26,110 nucleotides of DNA from an uncultured Rikenella sp. (GCF_910579375.1 NZ_CAJTUJ010000023.1:1-26110), one strand, 5' to 3'. Positions 16,091 through 24,396 are shown, counted from the first letter of the stretch. Numbers and translations: made by a program. Notes: generated from the letters alone by a model not told the origin.

Positions 16091-17008
16091 CTAACTCAGC
16101 CCGCTGGTCATCAGTACGTAAGCCACACCGAAACCCAACAAACCGATCGCCGATACGGTCGCCAAATAGGTGGCATTCTTCGTCATCCGATTGCGAGCCA
16201 TCAAAGACTCCACCGCACCGACCAAAACCCCGTAACCAGCCATCGCCACCAAAAACCAACCCGCCAGCATCCATCCCTCCACCTGGCCCGGAACCACCAC
16301 ATTCACCAGCAACGCCCCCCAGATCGAGAGTTTCAGCCACCCCGCCACCTGAATAAACGCCAGATCCACCCCCGACAAATCCAACACCATCGCCTCGTGC
16401 ACCATCGTCAGCTCCAAATGCGTCCGCGGATCGTCCACCGGCAACCGGCCGTTCTCCACCAATGCCACATTCAAAAAAGCATACCCCATCACCAACGAAA
16501 GCATCAGCCAATCCATCGACACATTATCGAACGTAGCGAAAATCGAACTGAACGACCCGTAGCCCGTCACCATCGCCAACGTCCCGACCAGCAGGAAGAA
16601 ACACGGCTCGACCAACATCGAAAACAGCACCTCACGTGCCGATCCCATCCCCTGGAAACTGCTTCCGCTCTCCAACGCCGCCAGCACCAAAGCCAGTTTC
16701 CCGAACCCCAGCAAATAGGCGAACAGAATAAAATCCCCGTAAAAGCTCACCGCCGCCGGAAAAATCCCCAACGGCAAAAGCAACACCGCCCCCAGCGTGG
16801 TCGCCAGATAGAGCGCCGGAGCCGTGCGCGTGAGCCAGGTCGCCGACGTGCTGTAAATTTCGCCCTTCTGCAACAAAACACCCACCGTCAGCAACGGCTG
16901 AAAGAAGCGAACCCCCTTGCGCCCCGCCAGCCGTGCGCGGGTCTTATTGACAACCCCCTTGATGCACACCGCCGATACCAGAATCAAAAATAAAGGAATG
17001 ATAAACAT
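16091..17008 (-). CDS. hyfC: Hydrogenase-4 membrane subunit HyfC (NuoH family)
   Basis: The protein (305 aa) has about eight membrane segments and is the NuoH/HycD-type subunit that connects the hydrophilic redox arm to the ion-translocating membrane arm. The family motifs GMGSAREVLFS (120-130) and ENGRLPVDDPRTHLEL (185-200) are intact. It begins 13 bases after the hyfB stop codon, and the ATG at 17008 is preceded by a purine-rich stretch. Retention of the acidic loop argues that the complex still couples a redox reaction to ion movement. Confidence 0.92.
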   Translation of the reverse strand: MFIIPLFLILVSAVCIKGVVNKTRARLAGRKGVRFFQPLLTVGVLLQKGEIYSTSATWLTRTAPALYLATTLGAVLLLPLGIFPAAVSFYGDFILFAYLLGFGKLALVLAALESGSSFQGMGSAREVLFSMLVEPCFFLLVGTLAMVTGYGSFSSIFATFDNVSMDWLMLSLVMGYAFLNVALVENGRLPVDDPRTHLELTMVHEAMVLDLSGVDLAFIQVAGWLKLSIWGALLVNVVVPGQVEGWMLAGWFLVAMAGYGVLVGAVESLMARNRMTKNATYLATVSAIGLLGFGVAYVLMTSGLS

Positions 17009-17021
17009 AACCGTCGAATCG

Positions 17022-18959
17022 TTACAACGCCCCGCAGAGCGACAATATCAGAATCAACACGAACAAAACCAACGCATGGAGCACATAGTGGTTCGTCTTT
17101 CCCGTCTGGAAGAGGGCCAGCCGCGCCGTCCACCGCCTCAACATACGGGCGAACCAATGGGTCACGGCCCGGGCCGTGGTATCGCGATCCTCGGTCGAGA
17201 AAGCACGCTCCGCCGGAAAGATCTCCTCTTCCGGCAAGGCCGACGAGGTCGCCTCCCGCTGCCGGTCGCCCCACATGGTCTGCAACTCGCGGTTATACGA
17301 CGATGCGGTGTACTGCATCCGCTTGTCCGGCGCCGTGAAAGCACACCCCCACGTCGGCCGCCGCACGCTCGCGACCCCCGCCCTCCGATTCAGCCACTGT
17401 TTCAGGAAAACCAACCCGACGGTCAGCAACACCACCCCCGCCATCACCCCCTCGACGATCCACATCCGGTCGATCATCGGCTGGGCATAGTACCGCGCCC
17501 CGAACAGCACATCGGCATTTTCGAGCACAATATAAGGATAGAGCACCGGCCCGGCCAAAATCCCGGCCAAAGGCAGCACCTGCGCCAAAAGCATCACCGC
17601 TCCCACCTCATGCGCCTCCCGCGCCGCACATCCCCTCGGATTTCCGAGGAAGGTAATCCCGTAAGCCTTCGTAAAGGTCATCAGGGTCAAGCCCCCCACC
17701 AACGCCAAAGCCACAATCCCCGCCACCGCAGCAGCGACCATCTCGCCCCGGGTAATCGCCTCGAACAGGCCGTCGAAAAGCACGAATTCCGAAGCGAATC
17801 CCACCAGCCCCGGCACCGTACAGATGGCCATCGTCGCCACCAGAAAGAGAATGCCCGTCACCGGCATCCGCCGAAGCAATCCCCCCAAACGGTTCATATC
17901 CCGATTATGTGTCGCCGCTACCACCGATCCCGCCCCCAGGAAGAGCATCGTCTTGTAGTTGGAGTGCCCCAGCACATGCAACAACGCTCCGCCGAACCCC
18001 GCATAGGCCAGAAAGTCGCTCTCGACCGACCGGCCCAACAGCCCCAGCCCGATCCCGAGACAGATTATCCCGATATTTTCGATCGACGAATAGGCCAACA
18101 GCCGTTTGATATCGGTCTGCACCGCTGCCCGGGCGATCCCGAAGACCGCCGTCACCGCCCCCAGCACGAAAACCAGCAGCCCCATGGCAAAGATTCCGTC
18201 CGGCGTCAAAGCCAAAGCCGACCGCACGATTCCGTAGATCCCCATCTTGATCATCACCCCGGACATCATGGCCGAGACGTGCGACGGAGCCGCCGGATGA
18301 GCCACCGGCAACCACATGTGCAGCGGAAAAATCCCCGCCTTGAGTCCGAAGCCGACCAGAAAGAGCAGAAAAGCCGGTACGATCATCCCTCGTCCGGCAA
18401 AAAACGCCTCTCCGCCCTGCGGCGCCACGAAGCCGCCCAACAAGAGGAAAAAGCCGATGTGCATCAGAACGAGATACCCCACCGCCGCATGCAAAACCTC
18501 TTTCCGTTCCCCGTCGAACATCACGAGCACGAACGAGCTGAGGGTCATCAACTCCCACCAGAACAAGAAGCCGTAGGTATCCTTCGCCCCGATCACCCCG
18601 AGCATCGAGTAGAAGAGCGCCACTAAAGCCGCGAAATGCAACCCCGTCTGCACCTGATTTTTCCCCGTCGCATGCCCCGGCAGGTATCCCACGGCGTACA
18701 CCGAGCACGCCACGCCGCTAATGGCCACGGCCAAGGCAAAAACCCCTCCGATGGCATCCATCTCGGGAAGCACGAAATCGCCGGCCGGCACCGTCACCCC
18801 AGCAGGCAACACAATGGCCGTCACTCCCGCCACCGCCGCGAACACAGCGCCGACGGCAATCACCACCGCCGCCACAATCCCCTGGAACCGCACGCCGGGA
18901 ACGGCAAAAGGCAGCAAACTGCCCAGTACCAGCATCGTAAATATATTGGTCCAATCCAT
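17022..18959 (-). CDS. hyfB: Antiporter-like membrane subunit HyfB (NuoL family)
   Basis: The protein (645 aa) is the largest membrane subunit, with a NuoL/HyfB antiporter core and a C-terminal extension carrying a charged loop (about 545-620) and a last membrane segment. Proton-path residues Glu136 (FWWELMTLSS), Lys207 (GFGLKAGIFPLHMWLP), Lys238 and Lys336 (LGHSNYKTMLFLGAGS) are visible. It is the first gene of the hyfB-C-E-F-G-(H)I order; no hyfD, formate dehydrogenase or hydrogenase maturation gene is in the window. A 14-base palindrome lies just upstream. rsmE ends 115 bases upstream and could be cotranscribed. Confidence 0.92.
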   Translation of the reverse strand: MDWTNIFTMLVLGSLLPFAVPGVRFQGIVAAVVIAVGAVFAAVAGVTAIVLPAGVTVPAGDFVLPEMDAIGGVFALAVAISGVACSVYAVGYLPGHATGKNQVQTGLHFAALVALFYSMLGVIGAKDTYGFLFWWELMTLSSFVLVMFDGERKEVLHAAVGYLVLMHIGFFLLLGGFVAPQGGEAFFAGRGMIVPAFLLFLVGFGLKAGIFPLHMWLPVAHPAAPSHVSAMMSGVMIKMGIYGIVRSALALTPDGIFAMGLLVFVLGAVTAVFGIARAAVQTDIKRLLAYSSIENIGIICLGIGLGLLGRSVESDFLAYAGFGGALLHVLGHSNYKTMLFLGAGSVVAATHNRDMNRLGGLLRRMPVTGILFLVATMAICTVPGLVGFASEFVLFDGLFEAITRGEMVAAAVAGIVALALVGGLTLMTFTKAYGITFLGNPRGCAAREAHEVGAVMLLAQVLPLAGILAGPVLYPYIVLENADVLFGARYYAQPMIDRMWIVEGVMAGVVLLTVGLVFLKQWLNRRAGVASVRRPTWGCAFTAPDKRMQYTASSYNRELQTMWGDRQREATSSALPEEEIFPAERAFSTEDRDTTARAVTHWFARMLRRWTARLALFQTGKTNHYVLHALVLFVLILILSLCGAL

Positions 18960-18987
18960 AATCAGTATGATTGTTCTATCGCCCGGC

Positions 18988-19001
18988 CGACCGTTCGGTC
19001 G
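18988..19001. promoter_or_regulatory. Palindrome CGACCGTTCGGTCG upstream of hyfB
   Basis: A perfect 6-bp inverted repeat with a 2-base centre lies 29-42 bases upstream of the hyfB start codon. Its position would suit an operator or a small leader hairpin of the hyf operon. Palindromes of this size are frequent in GC-rich DNA, so this is weak. Confidence 0.25.
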
Positions 19002-19073
19002 TTTCGGAGATCAGTTGTCCGGTCATCCGGAAATATTTCTCCAACACCAACAACGAAATTATCCGCTTTCGTA

Positions 19074-19838
19074 TCAATCGTTTCTCGTGGTGTTTTTCGC
19101 CGCCAATTGCGCCATCGCTGCCGCCATCACCCCCGCCGTCTCCGTCCGCAAGCGGCTCTCCCCCAACGAGACAGGAACAAAGCCGACACCCCTCGCCGCC
19201 GCGATCTCCGTTGGAGAAAAATCCCCTTCCGGCCCGATCAGCACGCAAAATTCCGCGCCCGAGACATCGACCGCCGCGTCCCGCAAAGCGGGAAACAATG
19301 CGATCCGCTCCGCCAGCGGCGTCCCCTCGTCGCAATAGGCCACAAAACGACTCCGATACAACATATCGGTCGCAGCGACGAAATCCCGGAATGCCGTCGC
19401 CTCGTCCAACCGCGGCACGTAAGCCTTAAGAGACTGTTTCACAGCACTAAGAACAATCTTCTCGCCCCGATCCCGACGAACGGTCTTCCGTTCGGAATGC
19501 TCGCACACGAGCGGCGTAATGCGGTCGATCCCTATTTCGGTGGCCTTCTCCAGAAACCATTCGTACCGGTCGATGTTTTTGGTCGGCGCGATCGCCACAT
19601 GCAGCCGATAAGGCCGCCGCCCATGCTCCGCCTCGCGCGACAGAATACGCACCCGACAGGCTTTCGGCGTCGCCCCCGCCACGATCTCGGCCTCATACCA
19701 CCCGCCGCATCCGTCCGTCAGCCGCACCCGGTCGCCGCCCCGCAGGCGCAACACGCCGGTCGCATGGCGCGCCTCGTCGTCCGCCAGCGTATAAAGGTCG
19801 GCTCCGTCCGTTATATCGGGTATATAGAATAGGTGCAT
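19074..19838 (-). CDS. rsmE: 16S rRNA (uracil1498-N3)-methyltransferase RsmE
   Basis: The protein (254 aa) is a SPOUT-class methyltransferase that methylates U1498 of 16S rRNA with S-adenosylmethionine. An N-terminal PUA-like domain (HATGVLRLRGGDRVRLTDG) is followed by the trefoil-knot motifs IGPEGDFSPTEIAAA and SLGESRLRTETA near the C-terminus. The frame extends 34 codons upstream, but that part covers the promoter, and MHLFYIPDI is a usual RsmE start, so ATG at 19838 was taken. It is transcribed toward the hyf operon. Confidence 0.93.
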   Translation of the reverse strand: MHLFYIPDITDGADLYTLADDEARHATGVLRLRGGDRVRLTDGCGGWYEAEIVAGATPKACRVRILSREAEHGRRPYRLHVAIAPTKNIDRYEWFLEKATEIGIDRITPLVCEHSERKTVRRDRGEKIVLSAVKQSLKAYVPRLDEATAFRDFVAATDMLYRSRFVAYCDEGTPLAERIALFPALRDAAVDVSGAEFCVLIGPEGDFSPTEIAAARGVGFVPVSLGESRLRTETAGVMAAAMAQLAAKNTTRND

Positions 19839-19868
19839 GCCGGGGCTAAAAAGTCGGTGCTTTCCGGA

Positions 19869-19901
19869 CAAAAATACAACGGAAACCCGATACACACCAA
19901 A
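19869..19901 (-). promoter_or_regulatory. Bacteroidota-type promoter of rsmE (and perhaps the hyf operon)
   Basis: On the minus strand TTTG (19901-19898), a 21-base spacer and TATTTTTG (19876-19869) match the -33/-7 consensus. The rsmE start is 31 bases downstream. No equally good promoter is seen in the 115 bases before hyfB. Confidence 0.6.
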
Positions 19902-19983
19902 AAAATAGAGCAAAAACCCGCACACGAAACGCCCCGTCACGGCACCGGTCGTTATCCCGTCAGCGTCTGTTCTGCCGTTCCGT

Positions 19984-20166
19984 TTATTCCGAGAGGTAGC
20001 GCAACTGAAAACCGTAGCCGCGGTGGTACGCGTCGCTGGGAGTGAGGCGCGTCACGTAGAAATCCAAGTGCATGCCATTGGCACCGCTGACCGTGGAAGC
20101 CCAGCTGTAACCGTGGTTGCCGACGCTGTTCAGCGCGCCCGTACCCCGATCACGATAGCCCGGGGA
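19984..20166 (-). pseudogene. FISUMP-like C-terminal cassette, copy C
   Basis: Sixty codons from SPGYRDRGTG to FQLRYLSE plus TAA, with GYSWAS and NGMHLDF. It is most similar to copy B in its first half. It lies in tandem with copy D, 23 bases after the D stop codon on the minus strand. No start codon, ribosome-binding site or upstream domain is attached to it. Its 3' end (20004-19980) differs from the shared 25-base sequence at two positions, one of which turns the conserved Cys into Tyr. Confidence 0.7.
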
Positions 20167-20189
20167 GGGGAGGTGCCGCTCTTCCCCGT

Positions 20190-20372
20190 TTATTCCGAGA
20201 GGCAACGCAACTGAAAACCATAGGCACGATTATTTGCAAGACCGGGATTGAGCCACGTTACACCGAAATTCAAATACACTCCATGAATACCGCTCGTCGC
20301 GGAACACCAACTGAACCCGCTGTTGCTGACGTCGCTCAGCGTGCCCGTATTGAGGCTGCGGTAGCCCGGGGC
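20190..20372 (-). pseudogene. FISUMP-like C-terminal cassette, copy D
   Basis: Sixty codons from APGYRSLNTG to FQLRCLSE plus TAA, with GFSWCS and HGVYLNF. Its first 15 bases match copy B, and its last 25 (20210-20186, including four after the stop) match copies A and B. A short hairpin GGGGCC/GGCCCC lies just upstream of its 5' end. It is in tandem with copy C between the divergent rsmE and the outer-membrane protein gene. Confidence 0.7.
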
Positions 20373-20458
20373 GGGGCCGTTCGGCCCCAACGACAATGCC
20401 ACACCGGCCGAACAAGCGCAAAACACGACCGGCGATTGCCATTTCTTCCGAATTATCG

Positions 20459-20466
20459 TATATTTG
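20459..20466 (+). promoter_or_regulatory. -7 element of the outer-membrane barrel gene
   Basis: TATATTTG lies 38 bases before the start codon at 20504. The -33 region has only a partial match (TTGC). Confidence 0.5.
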
Positions 20467-20503
20467 TCCTACCGGTTCTCCGGAAGCCATCTATCCTAAC
20501 GAT

Positions 20504-21391
20504 ATGAAAACCATGCAAAAACCCTTACACCTGCTCTTCACCCTCGGCGCCCTCTTCCTGCTCCGGCCGGCGACGGCACAAGAGATCGACAGCACCGAAC
20601 GGGTCGGCGGCGGAGCAGATACGATCATCGTGCGGAACATCGGATCACAAAAAAAATTGATTGTAACGCAGACCCCTTCACAGACCAACATCGACCTGAT
20701 TTCCGGATCGAGCCCATACTCCGGACGCGTGCCCAAACGGTGGAAATGGTACGGCGGCCACTGGTCGGGCGTCGGCATCTATTACAACGGCCTGGTGCGG
20801 AACCTCGGCAGCATGAAGTTGCCGAACGGAGCGGAATACCTGCGCCAGAGTCCGAAATCGATCGGCGTGAACGTCAATCTCGTCGACCTGACCATCGTCT
20901 CCAACCGCCACTTCGGCCTCATCACCGGGCTCGGATTCGAAATCAACAACTTCCGGTTCGACCGCGACATCACCCTGACACAGGACGAAAACGGCTACAT
21001 CGTGCCGGACTACCGATACGACAGACCGGGAGTCGATTTCAAAAAAACGAAACTGACCACCATGTACCTCAACCTGCCGCTGCTCGCCGAGTTCCAGTTC
21101 GGACGCAGCAAAGCGGGGAAACGGGCTCCAGGCTTCATCAACTTCGGCGTCGTCGGCGGACTCCGGCTCCAGGGACACACCAAAGTGAAATACCTGGACG
21201 AGACGGGCGCCAAGCATACCGAAAAACAGCATTCGAGCCTGAACCTGAGAAATTTCCACTACGGCGTGGAGTGCAACATAGGCTATCGGTGGGTGGCCGT
21301 ATCGGCACGCTACTATCCGCAGAGTATCTTCGTGAGCGACAAAGGGCCGAACGTACAACAGGTCAATATCGGGCTTTCGTTCCTGCTGTAA
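20504..21391 (+). CDS. Outer-membrane beta-barrel protein (PorT/OMP_b-brl_2-like)
   Basis: The protein (295 aa) has a signal peptide (1-25, ending PATA before QE) and alternating hydrophobic/polar stretches such as FGLITGLGFEINNF, TMYLNLPLLAEFQF and GYRWVAVSARYYPQS, ending QQVNIGLSFLL, as in eight-stranded Bacteroidota outer-membrane barrels. An outer-membrane location is inferred from this. Substrate or partner is unknown. The upstream open frame runs into the promoter; ATG at 20504 starts the signal peptide. The methyltransferase gene follows after 29 bases. Confidence 0.8.
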   Translation: MKTMQKPLHLLFTLGALFLLRPATAQEIDSTERVGGGADTIIVRNIGSQKKLIVTQTPSQTNIDLISGSSPYSGRVPKRWKWYGGHWSGVGIYYNGLVRNLGSMKLPNGAEYLRQSPKSIGVNVNLVDLTIVSNRHFGLITGLGFEINNFRFDRDITLTQDENGYIVPDYRYDRPGVDFKKTKLTTMYLNLPLLAEFQFGRSKAGKRAPGFINFGVVGGLRLQGHTKVKYLDETGAKHTEKQHSSLNLRNFHYGVECNIGYRWVAVSARYYPQSIFVSDKGPNVQQVNIGLSFLL

Positions 21392-21420
21392 TCCGTCTCG
21401 ATCCCTCCGCTCGACACCCG

Positions 21421-21948
21421 ATGCGCTCGGAACCGAAGCTCTACCGTCAGCCCGTCGACACCCCGCTCGGCACGATGATCGCCATCGCCTCCGAACAGGG
21501 CATCGTCCTGTTCGAATTCGCCGAAGGAGCACACCTCGAACGCGGCGTAAACGACCTATTCAAGCACCTGCCGCAGAGAGTCGAGATACGGGATGAGCCC
21601 CATCCCCATCTCGACCGGCTGCGACAAGAGATTTCGGAGTATTTCGCCGGGAGACGCACCCGGTTCGACATACCCCTCCACCTGCTCGGCACCCCGTTCC
21701 AACTCCAGGTCTGGTCGGCCTTGTTACGGATTCCGTACGGTCGCACCTGCTCCTACGCCGAAGAGGCCGCCATGATCGGACGGCCCGCTGCTGTGCGCGC
21801 CGTGGCCAACGCCAACGGACGAAACCGGTTGCCGATCCTCGTTCCCTGCCACCGCGTCATCGGCTCCGACGGCTCGCTCACCGGCTACAGCGCAGGGATT
21901 CAACGCAAAATCCGGCTCCTGGAACTCGAACGGAAATCGTTGGTGTAA
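21421..21948 (+). CDS. ogt: Methylated-DNA-protein-cysteine S-methyltransferase (Ogt/MGMT)
   Basis: The protein (175 aa) repairs O6-alkylguanine by transferring the alkyl group to its own cysteine. The active-site motif is PCHRV with Cys143, followed by SLTGYSAGIQRK. The helix-turn-helix has Arg126 as the likely base-flipping residue, with IPYGRTCSYAEEA before it. The frame is open far upstream inside the barrel gene; ATG at 21421 is the natural start for this family. Orientation and the 29-base gap suggest cotranscription with the barrel gene. Confidence 0.93.
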   Translation: MRSEPKLYRQPVDTPLGTMIAIASEQGIVLFEFAEGAHLERGVNDLFKHLPQRVEIRDEPHPHLDRLRQEISEYFAGRRTRFDIPLHLLGTPFQLQVWSALLRIPYGRTCSYAEEAAMIGRPAAVRAVANANGRNRLPILVPCHRVIGSDGSLTGYSAGIQRKIRLLELERKSLV

Positions 21949-21977
21949 AACACACCTTTTCCCCCGATTTTTTATCG

Positions 21978-21985
21978 TATATTTG
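21978..21985 (+). promoter_or_regulatory. -7 element before the glycosyltransferase gene
   Basis: TATATTTG lies 46 bases before the start codon at 22031. A T-rich but non-consensus sequence lies at the -33 distance. Confidence 0.5.
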
Positions 21986-22030
21986 CGGAGCCGCTCCGGC
22001 GGATATAATATATCTTTCACCCGACTGCGC

Positions 22031-23179
22031 ATGAAAGAGTTTATCGACCAATATCCTCCCTATCAAATCTACCTCACACTGCTGCTTGCTCTCTGCGCCA
22101 TCGTCCAGCTCGTCTACTGGTTACGCTACGGCCGCGTGGCCACCCACCGGCACAGCCTGCGCGAACCCGAAGGGGCCGGCACACCGCCCGTTTCGGTCGT
22201 CGTGGTCGTGGCCGATGACCCGGAGTACGTGACCGAACACCTGCCGAAACTCCTCACCCAGAAACACCCGAACTACGAAGTCGTCGTCGTGGACGACGGG
22301 TCGGAAATCGACCTCACCGACGAACTCGTCATGATGCAGGCCCAATACCCCCACCTGCGATTCACCACCATCAAGGCCGACCCCGTCTTCCGGCACAGCA
22401 AGAAACTGGCCCTCACCGTCGGTATCAAGGCCGCGCGGTACGACAACATCATCTTCACCGACGCCGACTCGATACCCTCGTCGGACAAGTGGCTGTCGAT
22501 CATGGCGCGGGGATTCAACGGAGGGCAATTAGTCGTCGGCTACACCGGCATCCAACGCCGACCGGGCATCGCCAACAAAATCATGCGGTGCCAGCGGCTC
22601 ACCACCTCGATCCGCTACCTCAACGCAGCCATCCGCGGGCACGTCTACCGCGGGATATACAACAACATCGGCTACACCAAACGCCTCTTTTTCGGCAACA
22701 AAGGCTACACCCACCTGCGGATGACCCTCGGCGAAGACGACCTCTTTGTCCAGAAAGTCGCCCCGGTATGCGCACGGCGCACCAGCGTCATGCTCAACCC
22801 CGGAGCCACCATGCGCCAGTTCCAGTGGGGCGGGATACGCTGGTGGCGGGCCGAACAACGCTACCGCGGCGCCGGATTCGACCTCTACCCGGGGCGGGTC
22901 AGGGCGACCGTCTTTTTCGAACTGCTGACCCGCGCCTTGCTGATCGCCGCGACGATCGCCCTCGGCGTGCTGCTGCCGCCGGTGCTGTGGATCGCAGGCA
23001 TCGGCCTCTTCGCCCTGCGGGAGCTCGCGATGCTCGCCACCGTCCGGATGATTGCCCGGCGGGTGGGCGAACGGCGCATCCTGTGGGCTTACATCGCGCA
23101 CGACTTTTGCGCACCCGTCGGCGAACTGTTCCACTGGATCGGACGCCGACTCAGACCCAGCCAGCGCTTATGGATATGA
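22031..23179 (+). CDS. Membrane glycosyltransferase, family 2
   Basis: The protein (382 aa) has an N-terminal membrane segment (about 12-31), a GT-A domain (about 53-270) and two or three C-terminal membrane segments (about 298-340). Visible GT2 features are PVSVVVVV, VVVDDGSE, the DxD-type motif TDADS (143-147) and GEDDLFV (234-240), plus QWGGIRWWRAEQRY in place of the (Q/R)xxRW motif. It probably adds sugars to a lipid-linked or exported polymer at the inner membrane; the substrate is not predictable. Its 3' end overlaps the sigma-factor start by 10 bases, which suggests translational coupling. Confidence 0.88.
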   Translation: MKEFIDQYPPYQIYLTLLLALCAIVQLVYWLRYGRVATHRHSLREPEGAGTPPVSVVVVVADDPEYVTEHLPKLLTQKHPNYEVVVVDDGSEIDLTDELVMMQAQYPHLRFTTIKADPVFRHSKKLALTVGIKAARYDNIIFTDADSIPSSDKWLSIMARGFNGGQLVVGYTGIQRRPGIANKIMRCQRLTTSIRYLNAAIRGHVYRGIYNNIGYTKRLFFGNKGYTHLRMTLGEDDLFVQKVAPVCARRTSVMLNPGATMRQFQWGGIRWWRAEQRYRGAGFDLYPGRVRATVFFELLTRALLIAATIALGVLLPPVLWIAGIGLFALRELAMLATVRMIARRVGERRILWAYIAHDFCAPVGELFHWIGRRLRPSQRLWI

Positions 23180-23757
23180 CCCTACCGCCGCCGAACGACC
23201 AGGAACTGATCGAACGCACGCTGGCCGGCGACGCCACCTGCTACGAAGCCCTCTTCGAACGCTACCGGCATACGCTCCGGGCCGCCGTGCTCGCCAAATG
23301 CACCGACGAACGCGACGCCGAAGACATCTTGCAGGAGAGTTACGTAAAAGCCTACTTCAACCTCTCGCGATACAATCCGGCCTACACCTTCGGACAATGG
23401 ATCTACACCATTGCCCGGAACCTGTGCATCGACTACGCCCGGCGGAGACGGTCGGCAGGCAACACCCTCTCGATCGACGAGCCCGACGGCGAGCGGCACG
23501 GGCGCATCAACCCGCCGTGCGACACCCCGAACCCCGAAGAGCGGATCATCTCGCACCAGAACAGCCGCCAGCTCGACTCCCTGATGGAGGAACTTCCGGC
23601 CCACTACCGCACGATGATCGAACTGCGCTTCGTCCGCGAATACTCCTACGAAGAGATCGCCGAACAGCTCGCCCTGCCGATCGGCACCGTCAAAACCCGG
23701 ATACACCGGGCCCGCGAAAAGCTCTGCACACTGATTACCGACAGGAAACTGCTCTGA
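23170..23757 (+). CDS. RNA polymerase sigma factor, ECF type
   Basis: The protein (195 aa) has sigma region 2 (about 22-95, with DAEDILQESYVKAY and FGQWIYTIARNLCIDYARR) and region 4 (about 136-190, ELPAHYRTMIELRFVREYSYEEIAEQLALPIGTVKTRIHRAREKL in outline), joined by a short linker. It should direct RNA polymerase to a dedicated promoter set. No anti-sigma factor or SusCD-type receptor is next to it, unlike many Bacteroidota ECF factors. It overlaps the glycosyltransferase stop (ATGGATATGA) and is followed after 10 bases by rsmG. Confidence 0.92.
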   Translation: MDMTLPPPNDQELIERTLAGDATCYEALFERYRHTLRAAVLAKCTDERDAEDILQESYVKAYFNLSRYNPAYTFGQWIYTIARNLCIDYARRRRSAGNTLSIDEPDGERHGRINPPCDTPNPEERIISHQNSRQLDSLMEELPAHYRTMIELRFVREYSYEEIAEQLALPIGTVKTRIHRAREKLCTLITDRKLL

Positions 23758-23767
23758 CCCCACACGC

Positions 23768-24376
23768 ATGTCACTCATCGACCGCTACTTTCCCGACCTC
23801 ACCCCGCGGCAGCGCGAACAGTTCGCCGCCATGCCCGACCTCTACCGCGAGTGGAACGCCCGGATCAACGTCGTCTCGCGCAAAGACATCGACCAGATCG
23901 AGGAACACCACATCCTCCACTCGCTCGCCATCGCCCGCACCGGGCTGATCGTACCCGGCGAGACCGTTCTGGATGTGGGCTGCGGCGGCGGCTTTCCGGG
24001 AATTCCGCTGGCCGTTTTCTATCCCGACGTCCAGTTCACACTCGTCGACTCCATCGGCAAAAAGATACGCGTCGTACAAGAGATCGCCACGGCGCTGGGG
24101 CTCGACAACGTACGGGCCGAACACAGCCGCGTCGAACAGCTGGACGGCGGACGCAGCCGGTTCGACTGGGTCGTGAGCCGCGCCGTGACCGACCTGCGTA
24201 CCTTCGTCGGCTGGACCTGGGGACGGACAATCTACGGCATTATCTATCTGAAAGGGGGCGATTTGGACGAAGAGATCGCCGCCGCAGGACGACGAACCGA
24301 ACAGCTTCCGGTCTCCACCTGGTTCGACGGCGACTTTTTCCAGACCAAGAAAGTACTCGTCCTGCCTAAAAAATAG
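23768..24376 (+). CDS. rsmG: 16S rRNA (guanine527-N7)-methyltransferase RsmG
   Basis: The protein (202 aa) is a Rossmann-fold methyltransferase acting on G527 of 16S rRNA. The N-terminal WNARINVVSRKD and HHILHSLA are typical, and the SAM-binding motif LDVGCGGGFPGIPLA is at 68-82. VVSRAVTDL and YLKGGDL are the later family motifs. It follows the sigma factor by 10 bases. Confidence 0.95.
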   Translation: MSLIDRYFPDLTPRQREQFAAMPDLYREWNARINVVSRKDIDQIEEHHILHSLAIARTGLIVPGETVLDVGCGGGFPGIPLAVFYPDVQFTLVDSIGKKIRVVQEIATALGLDNVRAEHSRVEQLDGGRSRFDWVVSRAVTDLRTFVGWTWGRTIYGIIYLKGGDLDEEIAAAGRRTEQLPVSTWFDGDFFQTKKVLVLPKK

Positions 24377-24396
24377 GCGCTTCGGCAACAGGGCTG

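Noticed and set aside
16917..18626. 569-codon open frame on the plus strand
   Set aside because: It is the reverse-strand shadow of hyfB, with Arg/His/Gln-rich composition and no recognisable domain. The same applies to the frames at 15956-16993 and 12097-13890.
11008..18959. A functional H2-producing or H2-oxidising [NiFe] hydrogenase or formate hydrogenlyase
   Set aside because: The nickel motifs and most proximal-cluster ligands are absent, and no maturation or formate dehydrogenase genes are present in the window.
24364..24378. Terminator after rsmG (GCCTA/TAGGC hairpin)
   Set aside because: The stem is only 5 bp, it overlaps the stop codon and no T tract follows.
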